In this document: positions 27,075 through 34,593 of the stretch, piece after piece | Layout: every line of letters starts with the position of its first letter | How positions within the stretch are numbered: position 1 is the stretch's first letter | Origin: Catellatospora sichuanensis | GTDB lineage: Bacteria; Actinomycetota; Actinomycetes; Mycobacteriales; Micromonosporaceae | Assembly: GCF_007483665.1 (NCBI RefSeq) | Contig: NZ_ML660190.1 | Location: 1 to 64,000 of the forward strand | DNA: 64,000 nucleotides | Direction of reading: 5' to 3' | Made by a program: the position numbers and the translations under genes | The notes under the pieces: model-generated | Database searches by the model: none | Told to the model about the DNA's origin: nothing | What the model saw: only the letters and a program-made list of their open reading frames with translations

Positions 27075-28718
27075 ATGACCACACCCACCCCCGCGGCCGT
27101 GAAACTGCCGCACTGGGTCCGCGGCGACACCAACGCCTTCTTCGGTTTCGGCGTGAACGTGCTCGTCAACGTGCTGACGCTGACCACGCTGTGCCTGTTC
27201 GTGATCAACCTGTCCGAGGGCGACGTGTTCGGCACGATCCTGCCCGCGCTCGGCATCGCCCTGGTCTTCGGCAACGTGTACTACACGATCCTGGCCCGCC
27301 GCCTGGCCGCCAAGGAGGGCCGCACCGACGTCACCGCGCTGCCGTACGGGCCCAGCGTGCCGCACATGTTCATCGTCATCTTCGTGATCATGCTGCCGAT
27401 CTACCTGAAGACCAAAGACCCGATGCTGGCCTGGCAGGCCGGTGTGGCCTGGGCGTTCATCATCGGCGTCATCGTGCTCATCGGCGCGTTCGTCGGCCCG
27501 TACATCCGCAGGTACACCCCGCGGGCCGCGCTGCTGGGCACCCTGGCCGGCATCTCCATCACGTTCATCTCGATGAACCCCGCCGGGCGCATGTGGGACC
27601 TGGCCTGGGTCGCGCTGCCCGTGTTCGCGTTGCTGCTGATCGGCCTGATGACCAACGTCAGGCTGCCGTTCAACTTCCCCATCGGCCTGGCCGCGCTGCT
27701 GCTGGGCACCGCGATCGGCTGGATCGGCGGGGTCATGTCGGTGCCCGACGTCACCGCCGCCGCGAAGACCATCGCGTTCGCGCTGCCGGACCTGAGGTTC
27801 GGCCTGCTGTTCGACGGCCTCAACGAGATGGCGCCGCTGCTGGCCACCGCGATCCCGCTGGGCGTCTACAACTTCACCGAGGCGATGACCAACGTGGAGA
27901 GCGCCGCCACCGCCGGCGACAACTACAACCTGCGCAGCGTGCTGCTGGCCGACGGCATCGGCGCGGTCATCGGCTCTCTGCTCGGCTCGCCGTTCCCGCC
28001 CGCCGTGTACGTCGGGCACCCCGGGTGGAAGGCCGCGGGCGGCCGCACCGGCTACTCCATGGCCACCGGCATCGTCATCGCGCTGCTCTGCTTCCTGGGC
28101 ATGTTCGGCCTGCTCGCGGCGATCTTCCCGACCGCGGCGATCGTGCCGATCCTGCTCTACATCGGCCTGCTCATCGGTGCCCAGGCCTTCCAGGCGACAC
28201 CACGCGCCCACGCCGCCGCGGTGGTCGCCGCGCTCATCCCCAACCTGGCCTCCTGGGCCACCGGGCAGATCGACAACGCGCTCGCCGCGGCGGGCACCTC
28301 GGCCGCCGCGGTCGGCGACCAGGCGCTGGCCGGCGCGGGCGTGGTCTACCACGGCCTGCTGGTGCTCGGGCAGGGCGCGATCCTGGCCGGCCTGGTCTTC
28401 GGCGCGATCGTGGTGTTCATCATCGACCGGAAGTTCCTGCACGCCGGGATCTTCGCCTCGGTCGGCGCGCTGCTCACCTTCGTCGGGCTGATCCACGGCG
28501 AGAAGGTCGAGTGGAACGCCAACGGTCCGGTTTCCCTGGGCTACCTGTTCGTCGCCGTCGTCTGCGCGATCTTCCACCTCGGCAAGCACTCCCCACGCGA
28601 ACCCGACCCCGAGGAGCTCGCCCTCGACCGGTTGCACGGCGGCGCGGACGCACCCGCGCCGGTCTCGCCGGCACCGGCCGCAGCGGCGGAGCCGGACCGG
28701 GCCGCGGCCGCGGCCTGA
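27075..28718 (+). CDS. NCS2/AzgA-like permease
   Basis: 547 residues with about a dozen or more hydrophobic spans from residue 20 to 510 and a Pro/Ala-rich cytoplasmic tail. Motifs such as TDVTALPYGPSVPHMFIV, NFTEAMTNVESA and GSPFPPAVYVGHPGWKA resemble the nucleobase/ascorbate (NCS2, AzgA-like) transporters. ATG 27075 is 6 nt after AGCAGG; an ATG two codons earlier has no spacing for that site. It lies 26 nt after the second hydrolase gene and probably imports the nitrogen compound degraded by the cluster, perhaps biuret, triuret or a nucleobase. Confidence 0.8.
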   Translation: MTTPTPAAVKLPHWVRGDTNAFFGFGVNVLVNVLTLTTLCLFVINLSEGDVFGTILPALGIALVFGNVYYTILARRLAAKEGRTDVTALPYGPSVPHMFIVIFVIMLPIYLKTKDPMLAWQAGVAWAFIIGVIVLIGAFVGPYIRRYTPRAALLGTLAGISITFISMNPAGRMWDLAWVALPVFALLLIGLMTNVRLPFNFPIGLAALLLGTAIGWIGGVMSVPDVTAAAKTIAFALPDLRFGLLFDGLNEMAPLLATAIPLGVYNFTEAMTNVESAATAGDNYNLRSVLLADGIGAVIGSLLGSPFPPAVYVGHPGWKAAGGRTGYSMATGIVIALLCFLGMFGLLAAIFPTAAIVPILLYIGLLIGAQAFQATPRAHAAAVVAALIPNLASWATGQIDNALAAAGTSAAAVGDQALAGAGVVYHGLLVLGQGAILAGLVFGAIVVFIIDRKFLHAGIFASVGALLTFVGLIHGEKVEWNANGPVSLGYLFVAVVCAIFHLGKHSPREPDPEELALDRLHGGADAPAPVSPAPAAAAEPDRAAAAA

Positions 28719-28730
28719 TCCGGCTCACCG

Positions 28731-28774
28731 GCCGCCTTCCGGCACGGAAGCACGCGACCGTGCCGGAAGGCGGC
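28731..28774 (+). terminator. Strong hairpin between permease and AtzH-like genes
   Basis: Perfect 17-bp arms (28731-28747, 28758-28774) enclose a 10-nt loop. No T-run follows. It either terminates the permease transcript or reduces read-through into the AtzH-like gene. Confidence 0.65.
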
Positions 28775-28796
28775 ACCATCAAGTCAGGGAGAACCC

Positions 28797-29174
28797 ATGG
28801 ACCTGGACCGGCCCGATGTGGTCGCCGAGGTGGCCGCCGTGTTCGCCGCCTATGAGAACGCGCTGCTGGTGAACGACCCGAACGAGATCATGTCGTTCTT
28901 CCACGACAGCCCCGGCACGGTGCGGTTCGGCATCGCCGACCGGCAGACCGGCTGGGCGGAGCAGCACGCGTGGCGCGCGGCCCAGCCGCCGCTGCCACCC
29001 GGCCGGACCCTGCGCGACACTCTGATCAGCACGTTCGGCGACGGCTTCGCGGTGGTCACCACCTGTTTCGGGTACGCGGGCGGCGCCGTCACCGGGCGGC
29101 AGTCGCAGACCTGGGTGCGGCTGCCCGAAGGCTGGCGCATCGTGCATGCGCACGTCTCGCAGCTGCCCGCCTGA
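28797..29174 (+). CDS. AtzH/HpxZ-like protein (DUF3225, SnoaL-like fold)
   Basis: 125 residues, ATG after AGGGAGA. The sequence (VFAAYENALLVNDPNEIMSFF, TVRFGIADRQTGW, TWVRLPEGWRIVHAHVSQLP) matches DUF3225, the family of HpxZ in oxalurate catabolism and of AtzH in s-triazine ring catabolism. AtzH has been described as acting on a dicarboxyurea intermediate next to AtzE and AtzF. Its place at the end of a cluster with allophanate hydrolase and biuret hydrolases supports a role with unstable ureido carboxylates. It follows a strong hairpin and may be expressed less than the permease. Confidence 0.75.
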   Translation: MDLDRPDVVAEVAAVFAAYENALLVNDPNEIMSFFHDSPGTVRFGIADRQTGWAEQHAWRAAQPPLPPGRTLRDTLISTFGDGFAVVTTCFGYAGGAVTGRQSQTWVRLPEGWRIVHAHVSQLPA

Positions 29175-29262
29175 GCTTGGGACTGTCCGATCCGCGTCGC
29201 ACAGCGTGAATGGATCTCCGCGTTGCCGACGCTGGGTGCCCACTGAGAAATCGGAGGCACCC

Positions 29263-30072
29263 ATGCCCACACCACCGTCGCCATGGCGGCGACGCCTGGC
29301 CGTGACCGCCGCGGCACTGGCACTGGCCGCCGCGCTGCCCGCACCCGCGGCCCTGGCCGACCCCGGCACACCGCCCAACATCGTCCACCCCAACGTCGGC
29401 TGGTCCGGCAGCTGGGAATTCCAGGACGGCAACAACTGGAGCTACTCACTGGTCATGCCGATGGGCACGGTGACCGGCACCGGCTATGACGACTCCTCCG
29501 TGCGGGTCTTCGCGGGCACCGTCACCGACACGACCCCGGATCCGAACATCTGCGCCTATCTCACCTTCGCGGAGGCGGGCGGCGCGCAGACCTACATCGC
29601 CTGCGACGGCTCGGTCCCGTTCTACCAGGTCGACCCGACCCCGACCGAGTACACGTTCACGCTGCACGTGCGCGACGTCTCCGACGACTACCACTACAGC
29701 GCCATGTCGAAGCTGGTCGTGCCGTCGACGAAGTACCACACGGCGCTGCGCGCGGACGGGGTCGGCGCGAAGTGGCAGTGGGTCAGCGCGACGACAGCCG
29801 AGTTCAAGATCGTCCGCCCGTCCGCGGTCGTCACGGGGACGGCTGTCGGTTACGGCAGCCGTGCCGTCACGGCGATAACGTACGCCTTCACCTGTGCTCG
29901 AACCACGGTCCTGGACGACGACACCCTGAAGGGCCAGTCGGAGACCTGCAACAACACCACCGTGGCCAGCGCCACCACGCATCACGAGTTCGAGGTGCGC
30001 AGCTGCCTGGTCGAGTCGGTGCTCGGCGGCAGGCCCGGGGCCACGAAGTGCGTCCCGCTGCTCGTGCGCTAG
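29263..30072 (+). CDS. Secreted protein of unknown function
   Basis: 269 residues; ATG 5 nt after CGGAGG. A clear signal peptide (WRRRLAVTAAALALAAALP, cut near ALA-DPG at about 33) leads to a mature beta-rich protein with paired Cys residues (NICAYL and YIACDG; TCARTT, SETCNN, RSCLVE, TKCVPL). No enzyme motif is visible. I do not recognise the family. It ends at a hairpin shared with the convergent lipase gene. Confidence 0.75.
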   Translation: MPTPPSPWRRRLAVTAAALALAAALPAPAALADPGTPPNIVHPNVGWSGSWEFQDGNNWSYSLVMPMGTVTGTGYDDSSVRVFAGTVTDTTPDPNICAYLTFAEAGGAQTYIACDGSVPFYQVDPTPTEYTFTLHVRDVSDDYHYSAMSKLVVPSTKYHTALRADGVGAKWQWVSATTAEFKIVRPSAVVTGTAVGYGSRAVTAITYAFTCARTTVLDDDTLKGQSETCNNTTVASATTHHEFEVRSCLVESVLGGRPGATKCVPLLVR

Positions 30073-30080
30073 CGCGGACG

Positions 30081-30111
30081 CCGGCGAGCGGCCGTGCGGG
30101 CCGCCCGCCGG
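30081..30111. terminator. Bidirectional terminator
   Basis: A 13-bp stem with one mismatch (30081-30093 and 30099-30111) and a 5-nt loop lies between convergent genes. Confidence 0.7.
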
Positions 30112-30118
30112 ACACCGG

Positions 30119-30973
30119 TCAGGTCGAGACCTGGTAGTAGCAGGCGTTCTTGGCCCACTGCAGCGGGCCGACGCGGGTGCCCCAGGCGCTCCAGGCGGTG
30201 GCGCTCGCCGTATGCCAGTAGCGCGCCCGGAAGCTGCCGACAGCGGTCCGCAGCTCGGTGTGGTCGAGGTCGTCGTCGTACTGGATCTTGTGCTGGGCGT
30301 TCATGGCGACCCCGGACGACTCGTCCACGTCACCGTCGTCGAACGACGAGATCACCGTCCAGTCGGTGCCCATCGCCGACTCGGGGCGCGCCGCCAGCCC
30401 GTTCAGGAAGCTGCTGCCCGCCTGCATCTCCTTGCACTGCAACCAGAGCGTCAGGCTGCACCAGCCGGCGAAGGCCGCGCCCGCGTGCGGGGTGCCCAGG
30501 GTGACGACGTCCTCGACGTGGACGTACGGCGGGTAGCCCGCGGTGCCCTTGGCGACCTCGGTCAGCGCCGAGCGGATCACCAGCCCGCCCATGGAGTGCG
30601 CGACCACGTCGACCTTCTCCCCGTTGACCGAGTAGCGGCTGTAGATCTCGTTGGCCAGCGCCTTGCCGACCGTCTTGATCGACGTGTTCATGGTGTCGCC
30701 GTCGAACCTGATGTCGCAGTTCGTGTCGCCGGAGTAGTAGCCGAACTGGGTGAGCTCACCGGTCCAGCCCGCGTTGGCGAACTGGGCCGTCACCGCCGAC
30801 CAGTAGGCATCGCAGTCGGCATTGCCGTCGGGGCTCCAACCGTGGATGAAGATCACCCGGTTGGCCTGGCCGTTGGCCCGTGCGGGCACGGCGGCGTAGG
30901 CGGGTGCCTGCACGACGAGCGCGAGGCTGCCTGCCCATACCAGAGAGGCGAGCAATGCCGCGGTTCGTCGCAT
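30119..30973 (-). CDS. Secreted alpha/beta-hydrolase (lipase/esterase-like)
   Basis: 284 residues. The signal peptide ends near AYA-AVP (about 28). The mature protein shows VIFIHGWSPDG at the oxyanion-hole strand and the nucleophile elbow AHSMGG with S127. LGTPHAGAAF follows, a lipase-type motif downstream of the nucleophile. Paired Cys residues (DCDAYW, NCDIRF; WCSLTLWLQC) suggest disulphides. It resembles secreted triacylglycerol lipases and esterases of actinobacteria. Substrate is unknown. The start ATG has only a weak AGGGAT upstream. Confidence 0.85.
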   Translation of the reverse strand: MRRTAALLASLVWAGSLALVVQAPAYAAVPARANGQANRVIFIHGWSPDGNADCDAYWSAVTAQFANAGWTGELTQFGYYSGDTNCDIRFDGDTMNTSIKTVGKALANEIYSRYSVNGEKVDVVAHSMGGLVIRSALTEVAKGTAGYPPYVHVEDVVTLGTPHAGAAFAGWCSLTLWLQCKEMQAGSSFLNGLAARPESAMGTDWTVISSFDDGDVDESSGVAMNAQHKIQYDDDLDHTELRTAVGSFRARYWHTASATAWSAWGTRVGPLQWAKNACYYQVST

Positions 30974-31127
30974 GTGCACATCCCTGGTCTCTTGCCACCG
31001 ACAGAACGCCACACGACATACACGTTCTGGTGTCGTGGGTGAGGGCATTCTGCCCCACCTGAACGCGCGCCGCGCACCCCCTGTGAACGCATCCAGATCG
31101 ACTGATGCACCTGTTGCCGTCAGGACC

Positions 31128-31133
31128 TAAAGT
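31128..31133 (+). promoter_or_regulatory. Leaderless-type -10 box
   Basis: TAAAGT lies 6 nt before ATG 31140 with no Shine-Dalgarno. Confidence 0.5.
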
Positions 31134-31139
31134 CCGGTC

Positions 31140-31676
31140 ATGACCCTCGATACGCGAGCCGCGTCCGACAGCGACCCCGCCGAACTCGCCCCTGCGGACA
31201 ACGCCAGGGTCGGTTACCAGGTCGCAACAGCCCTGATGACGTACGAGGGCAATGTGATCTGGGTGCGCTTCGGCACCATGCTGGTTGCCCACACGGTCAT
31301 GGTCGCGGTCCTCGGCATGGCCGTGGAGTCGGGTGTCTCCGGCCTCGCCCAGCTCGGCCTGGTCATCGCAGGCCTGGTGCTGTGTGGCAGCTGGGTCCTG
31401 CTCCACCAGCGTGGATTCGACTACTACGTGTACTGGATCCTGTCCATGCGGGAACTCGAAGAGCAGCACCTCGCCCCCACCCGGACGGTGTCGCGCGGTG
31501 CTGCGTTCGCGGCCGGTCAGCCCGTGGAACTGACCGTCGGCGGCAGGACCGTCCGGCACCGGATGAGTCGGCTCGGCCGGATGCGGGTGGCGTGGGTGAG
31601 CTATGTGGTCATCGGGGTATTCGCCCTGCTGTACGTGGCCCAGTTGGTTATGACACTGGTCGGCATGGTCAGCTGA
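31140..31676 (+). CDS. Small membrane protein, unknown
   Basis: 178 residues with hydrophobic spans at about 46-62, 69-88 and 153-175. A conserved-looking stretch, TYEGNVIWVRFGTMLVAHTV, lies before and in the first span, and RGFDYYVYWILSMRELEEQ follows the second. The soluble N-terminus is acidic. I do not recognise the family and no enzymatic motif is visible. It is divergent from the lipase gene and ends at a terminator shared with the TPR gene. Confidence 0.75.
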   Translation: MTLDTRAASDSDPAELAPADNARVGYQVATALMTYEGNVIWVRFGTMLVAHTVMVAVLGMAVESGVSGLAQLGLVIAGLVLCGSWVLLHQRGFDYYVYWILSMRELEEQHLAPTRTVSRGAAFAAGQPVELTVGGRTVRHRMSRLGRMRVAWVSYVVIGVFALLYVAQLVMTLVGMVS

Positions 31677-31690
31677 CAAATGCCGGACCG

Positions 31691-31718
31691 CCGGCGGTGG
31701 GCGCGGGCCCACCGCCGG
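31691..31718. terminator. Bidirectional terminator
   Basis: A perfect 12-bp stem (31691-31702 and 31707-31718) with a 4-nt loop separates two convergent genes. Confidence 0.75.
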
Positions 31719-31725
31719 TGCCATA

Positions 31726-34593
31726 TCACTCGGGTTCGGGCAGGCCGTGCTCTTCGCGCACCTTGCGGGCCTGCCGGGAGTCGCCCTGGTCGTCGAGCGC
31801 CCGGGCCAGCCAGGCCGCGGCCTCCGGGCGGGCGCCGTGGTCGGCGGGCAGCGTGTCGAGCGCCCGGCGCAGTTCGGCCTCCCCGGCCGCGGCCCGGCCG
31901 GACACGACCAGCACCTGCCCGTGGCGCAGCTCGGCCAGCGCGGCCTCCCCGAACGCGCCGATGGAGCGGAACAGCCCGGCAGACGGCGCGACCCGGGCCA
32001 CCGCCGCGTCATGGTCAGGATCGTCGTTGTTGGACAGCACCTGCGCCGCCTCGTAACCGGCCATGGCCCGCTCCCAGGCGAACCCCGGCTGCTGGTCGGC
32101 GGGCACCTCGGTGACCGCCATCAGTTCCGCGAGCTGCTGGGACAAAGTGATCGCCTCGTCCCTGCGCCCGGCGTGGAACAGCGCCATCACCTGGCGGCGG
32201 CGGGCGTGCACCGTGGCCAGGGCGAGATCGGCCTGCCCGTACGCCTGCGCGGCCGCGTCGAACCGGTCGGCGGCCTCGGCGTCGCGGTCGACCTGCCACA
32301 GCAGCTCGCCCGCCCGTTCCAGCACGTCGCCCCGATACGGCAGCCGCTCCACCCCGCCGACCAGCTCCAGCAGTGCGTCGAGCTGTCCGATCGCGACATG
32401 CACCTCACCGAGCTGCGCGTACGTGCGCGACAGGATGTCACGCAACTCCACGACCATGTCGGCGTGCTCGGCGTCGCGCTGCGCGAGGAACCACGACAGC
32501 GCCTCCTCGCCGACCTCCGCGGCCTCGGCGAAGCGCCCCGTGGTGGCCAGCGCGAGAGCCAACCGGTGCCGGGTGTACGCGGCCGCACCGGCCGCACCCC
32601 GCGCCTCCATCAGGCACACGTGCTCGACGATGTCGTCGACGAACTCGCCCGCCCGCTCGGTGGTGACCAGCATGAACCCCGCGTCGGCGCGGGAGCTGCG
32701 GCGCAGCTCGGGGTCCTGCGCCACGGCGGCGGCCTCCTCGAACGCGGCGATCGCGCCGGGGTTGTCGCCGAGACGGCCGAGCAGGTCGGCCAGCGCCCGC
32801 AGCAGGTTCGCGAGCTGGTCGCGGTGCTCGGTGCCGCGCAGCAGCGTCGCGGCCGCGCGGATGCGCTGGGCGGCCTCCTCGATGCGTTCCTGCGCCTGCA
32901 GCACGCCCGCGCGCAGGTGCAGCAGGCTCGCGTGACGCGCCGGGGGCAGCGCGCCCGGCTCGGCCTCGGCCCGGTCCAGCAGCGACGTCGCCCGGTCGAG
33001 GTCGCCGGACGCGGCGGCGACCCACGCGGCCCGCACCAGCGCGGCGCGGCGCTGCTTCGGGTCGGTGTTGGCGGCCACGGCCAGCTCCGCGGCCTCGAAC
33101 ACGGCCGGCACGAGCGAGCCGTCGCCGGTCAGCTGCAACATGGCGATCTGCCACTGCAGCCGCGCCGCGTGCTCGCGGGCGCTGTCACCGGCTCGCTCGA
33201 ACGCCCCCACGGCCTCGGCGAACGCGTCCGCGGTCCCCTCCCGGTCCTCGTCGGGCAGCGCGACCGCGCGCAGCCGGGCCAGCCGCCCGCGCTGCTGGTC
33301 GGTCAGCGGCCCGTCGGTGTGCTCGGCGAGCAGCCGCGCGGTCAGGGCACGGGCCTTGGCCTGCTCCTCGGCGTGGAACAGCTCGTCGACCAGGTCGAGC
33401 CGGCCGTCCAGCGAAAGGTCCGCGGGCACCGCGAACAGGTCGGCGGGCGTCTCGACCTCGGCGGGCGCGTCCTGGGCGACGGACGCGGCGCGGGCGGCGG
33501 TCACCGACAGCGGCAGGTACGCCACCAGCGGCTTCGACTCGATCAGCGCGGCGATGCGGGTGCTCTGGTACGTGTTGCCGTTGCGCTCGTCGAACCGCAG
33601 CGACAGCGCGACGGCCCGTTCGCGCAGCTGCCGCCCCAGCTCGGCGACGGTGATCTCACCAGCCGCGCGGCGGACCACCAGGTCGCCTTGCCCCGCCTCG
33701 GTCAGCCGGCGCAGCACCAGCGCTGCGGAGGCCGCGAACTCCATCTCCGTCTTCGGCGTCGGGGCCTGGTCCAGCCACGGCAGGTGCCGCTCGACGAGTT
33801 CCAGGCCGCGTTGCTCGTTGCCGGTCGCGCCGCAGAAGCTCACGTGGGTGGCCACCCGGCCCAGCTCCGCCTTGTTGTCGTCGAGCGCCCGGTAGGCACG
33901 GCGGTGCGCGTCGCGGGCCTCTTCGAGCCGGCCGGTGCGCAGGTACGGGTACAGCAGCGTGGTCAGGATGCCGTGCGGCTGCTCCGAGCAGGTCAGCCGC
34001 CCGCTCAGCGCGTCCTGCGCCAGCGCGATCGCATCTTCGTCCCGGCCCCGCCAGGCCAGGTGGTAGGCCTTCGAGGACGGGTCGCAGCCCGCGCAGTCCG
34101 ACAGGGCGTCCCGGGGGGCGGAGTCCCACAGCCGGTACCAGTGGTCGGCCTGCTCCTCGTCGCCCAGGTGCGCGGCGACGTCGTGGCGGTACGCGTACAC
34201 GGCCTGCAGGCTGTGCCCGCCGGCCTGGTAGCGGCGCTGCATGTCGTCCAGCACCGCCATCGTGCGCACCAGCGCCAGCTGCGGGAACAGCGTCATCGAC
34301 GACACCACGAACTTGAAGTGCCACAGCAGCAGGTGCTCGTCGTGGTGGCTGCGCCGCCCCGGGTCGGCGTCGTAGTCGGTCAGGCAGCGGGCGAACGTCA
34401 TCATCGCCTTCATCGGCTCGCCGCTCTGGTGGTAGCCGCTGGTCGCCGCGGCGTGTGCCGCGTACAGCAGGTCGGGGTCGCCCAGCGCCTCGGCCTTGGC
34501 CAGCACCTGTTCCACGACGGCGATCCGGGCCGGGCCGTCGGGGGTGTCCCACGAGCGGTGGATCAGCTCGTGGACCTCGTCATGCGTCGTCAT
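31726..34593 (-). CDS. Large TPR-repeat protein, partner of the Hsp90-like gene
   Basis: 955 residues made almost entirely of helical repeats of about 34-40 residues with TPR-type positions (for example DPDLLYAAHAAATSGYHQSG, RTGRLEEARDAHRRAYRAL, LYHLGRLDEA-like repeats). There is no signal peptide, membrane span or catalytic motif, so it is a cytoplasmic scaffold. Its ATG lies inside the 3' end of the Hsp90-like gene: the two coding regions overlap by 14 nt, implying translational coupling. TPR proteins commonly bind Hsp90, so it may act as co-chaperone or client adaptor. That role is inferred from position. Confidence 0.85.
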   Translation of the reverse strand: MTTHDEVHELIHRSWDTPDGPARIAVVEQVLAKAEALGDPDLLYAAHAAATSGYHQSGEPMKAMMTFARCLTDYDADPGRRSHHDEHLLLWHFKFVVSSMTLFPQLALVRTMAVLDDMQRRYQAGGHSLQAVYAYRHDVAAHLGDEEQADHWYRLWDSAPRDALSDCAGCDPSSKAYHLAWRGRDEDAIALAQDALSGRLTCSEQPHGILTTLLYPYLRTGRLEEARDAHRRAYRALDDNKAELGRVATHVSFCGATGNEQRGLELVERHLPWLDQAPTPKTEMEFAASAALVLRRLTEAGQGDLVVRRAAGEITVAELGRQLRERAVALSLRFDERNGNTYQSTRIAALIESKPLVAYLPLSVTAARAASVAQDAPAEVETPADLFAVPADLSLDGRLDLVDELFHAEEQAKARALTARLLAEHTDGPLTDQQRGRLARLRAVALPDEDREGTADAFAEAVGAFERAGDSAREHAARLQWQIAMLQLTGDGSLVPAVFEAAELAVAANTDPKQRRAALVRAAWVAAASGDLDRATSLLDRAEAEPGALPPARHASLLHLRAGVLQAQERIEEAAQRIRAAATLLRGTEHRDQLANLLRALADLLGRLGDNPGAIAAFEEAAAVAQDPELRRSSRADAGFMLVTTERAGEFVDDIVEHVCLMEARGAAGAAAYTRHRLALALATTGRFAEAAEVGEEALSWFLAQRDAEHADMVVELRDILSRTYAQLGEVHVAIGQLDALLELVGGVERLPYRGDVLERAGELLWQVDRDAEAADRFDAAAQAYGQADLALATVHARRRQVMALFHAGRRDEAITLSQQLAELMAVTEVPADQQPGFAWERAMAGYEAAQVLSNNDDPDHDAAVARVAPSAGLFRSIGAFGEAALAELRHGQVLVVSGRAAAGEAELRRALDTLPADHGARPEAAAWLARALDDQGDSRQARKVREEHGLPEPE

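Noticed and set aside
26880-28637. A 585-codon minus-strand frame over the permease
   Set aside because: Antisense to a clear membrane transporter; product is repetitive and charged.
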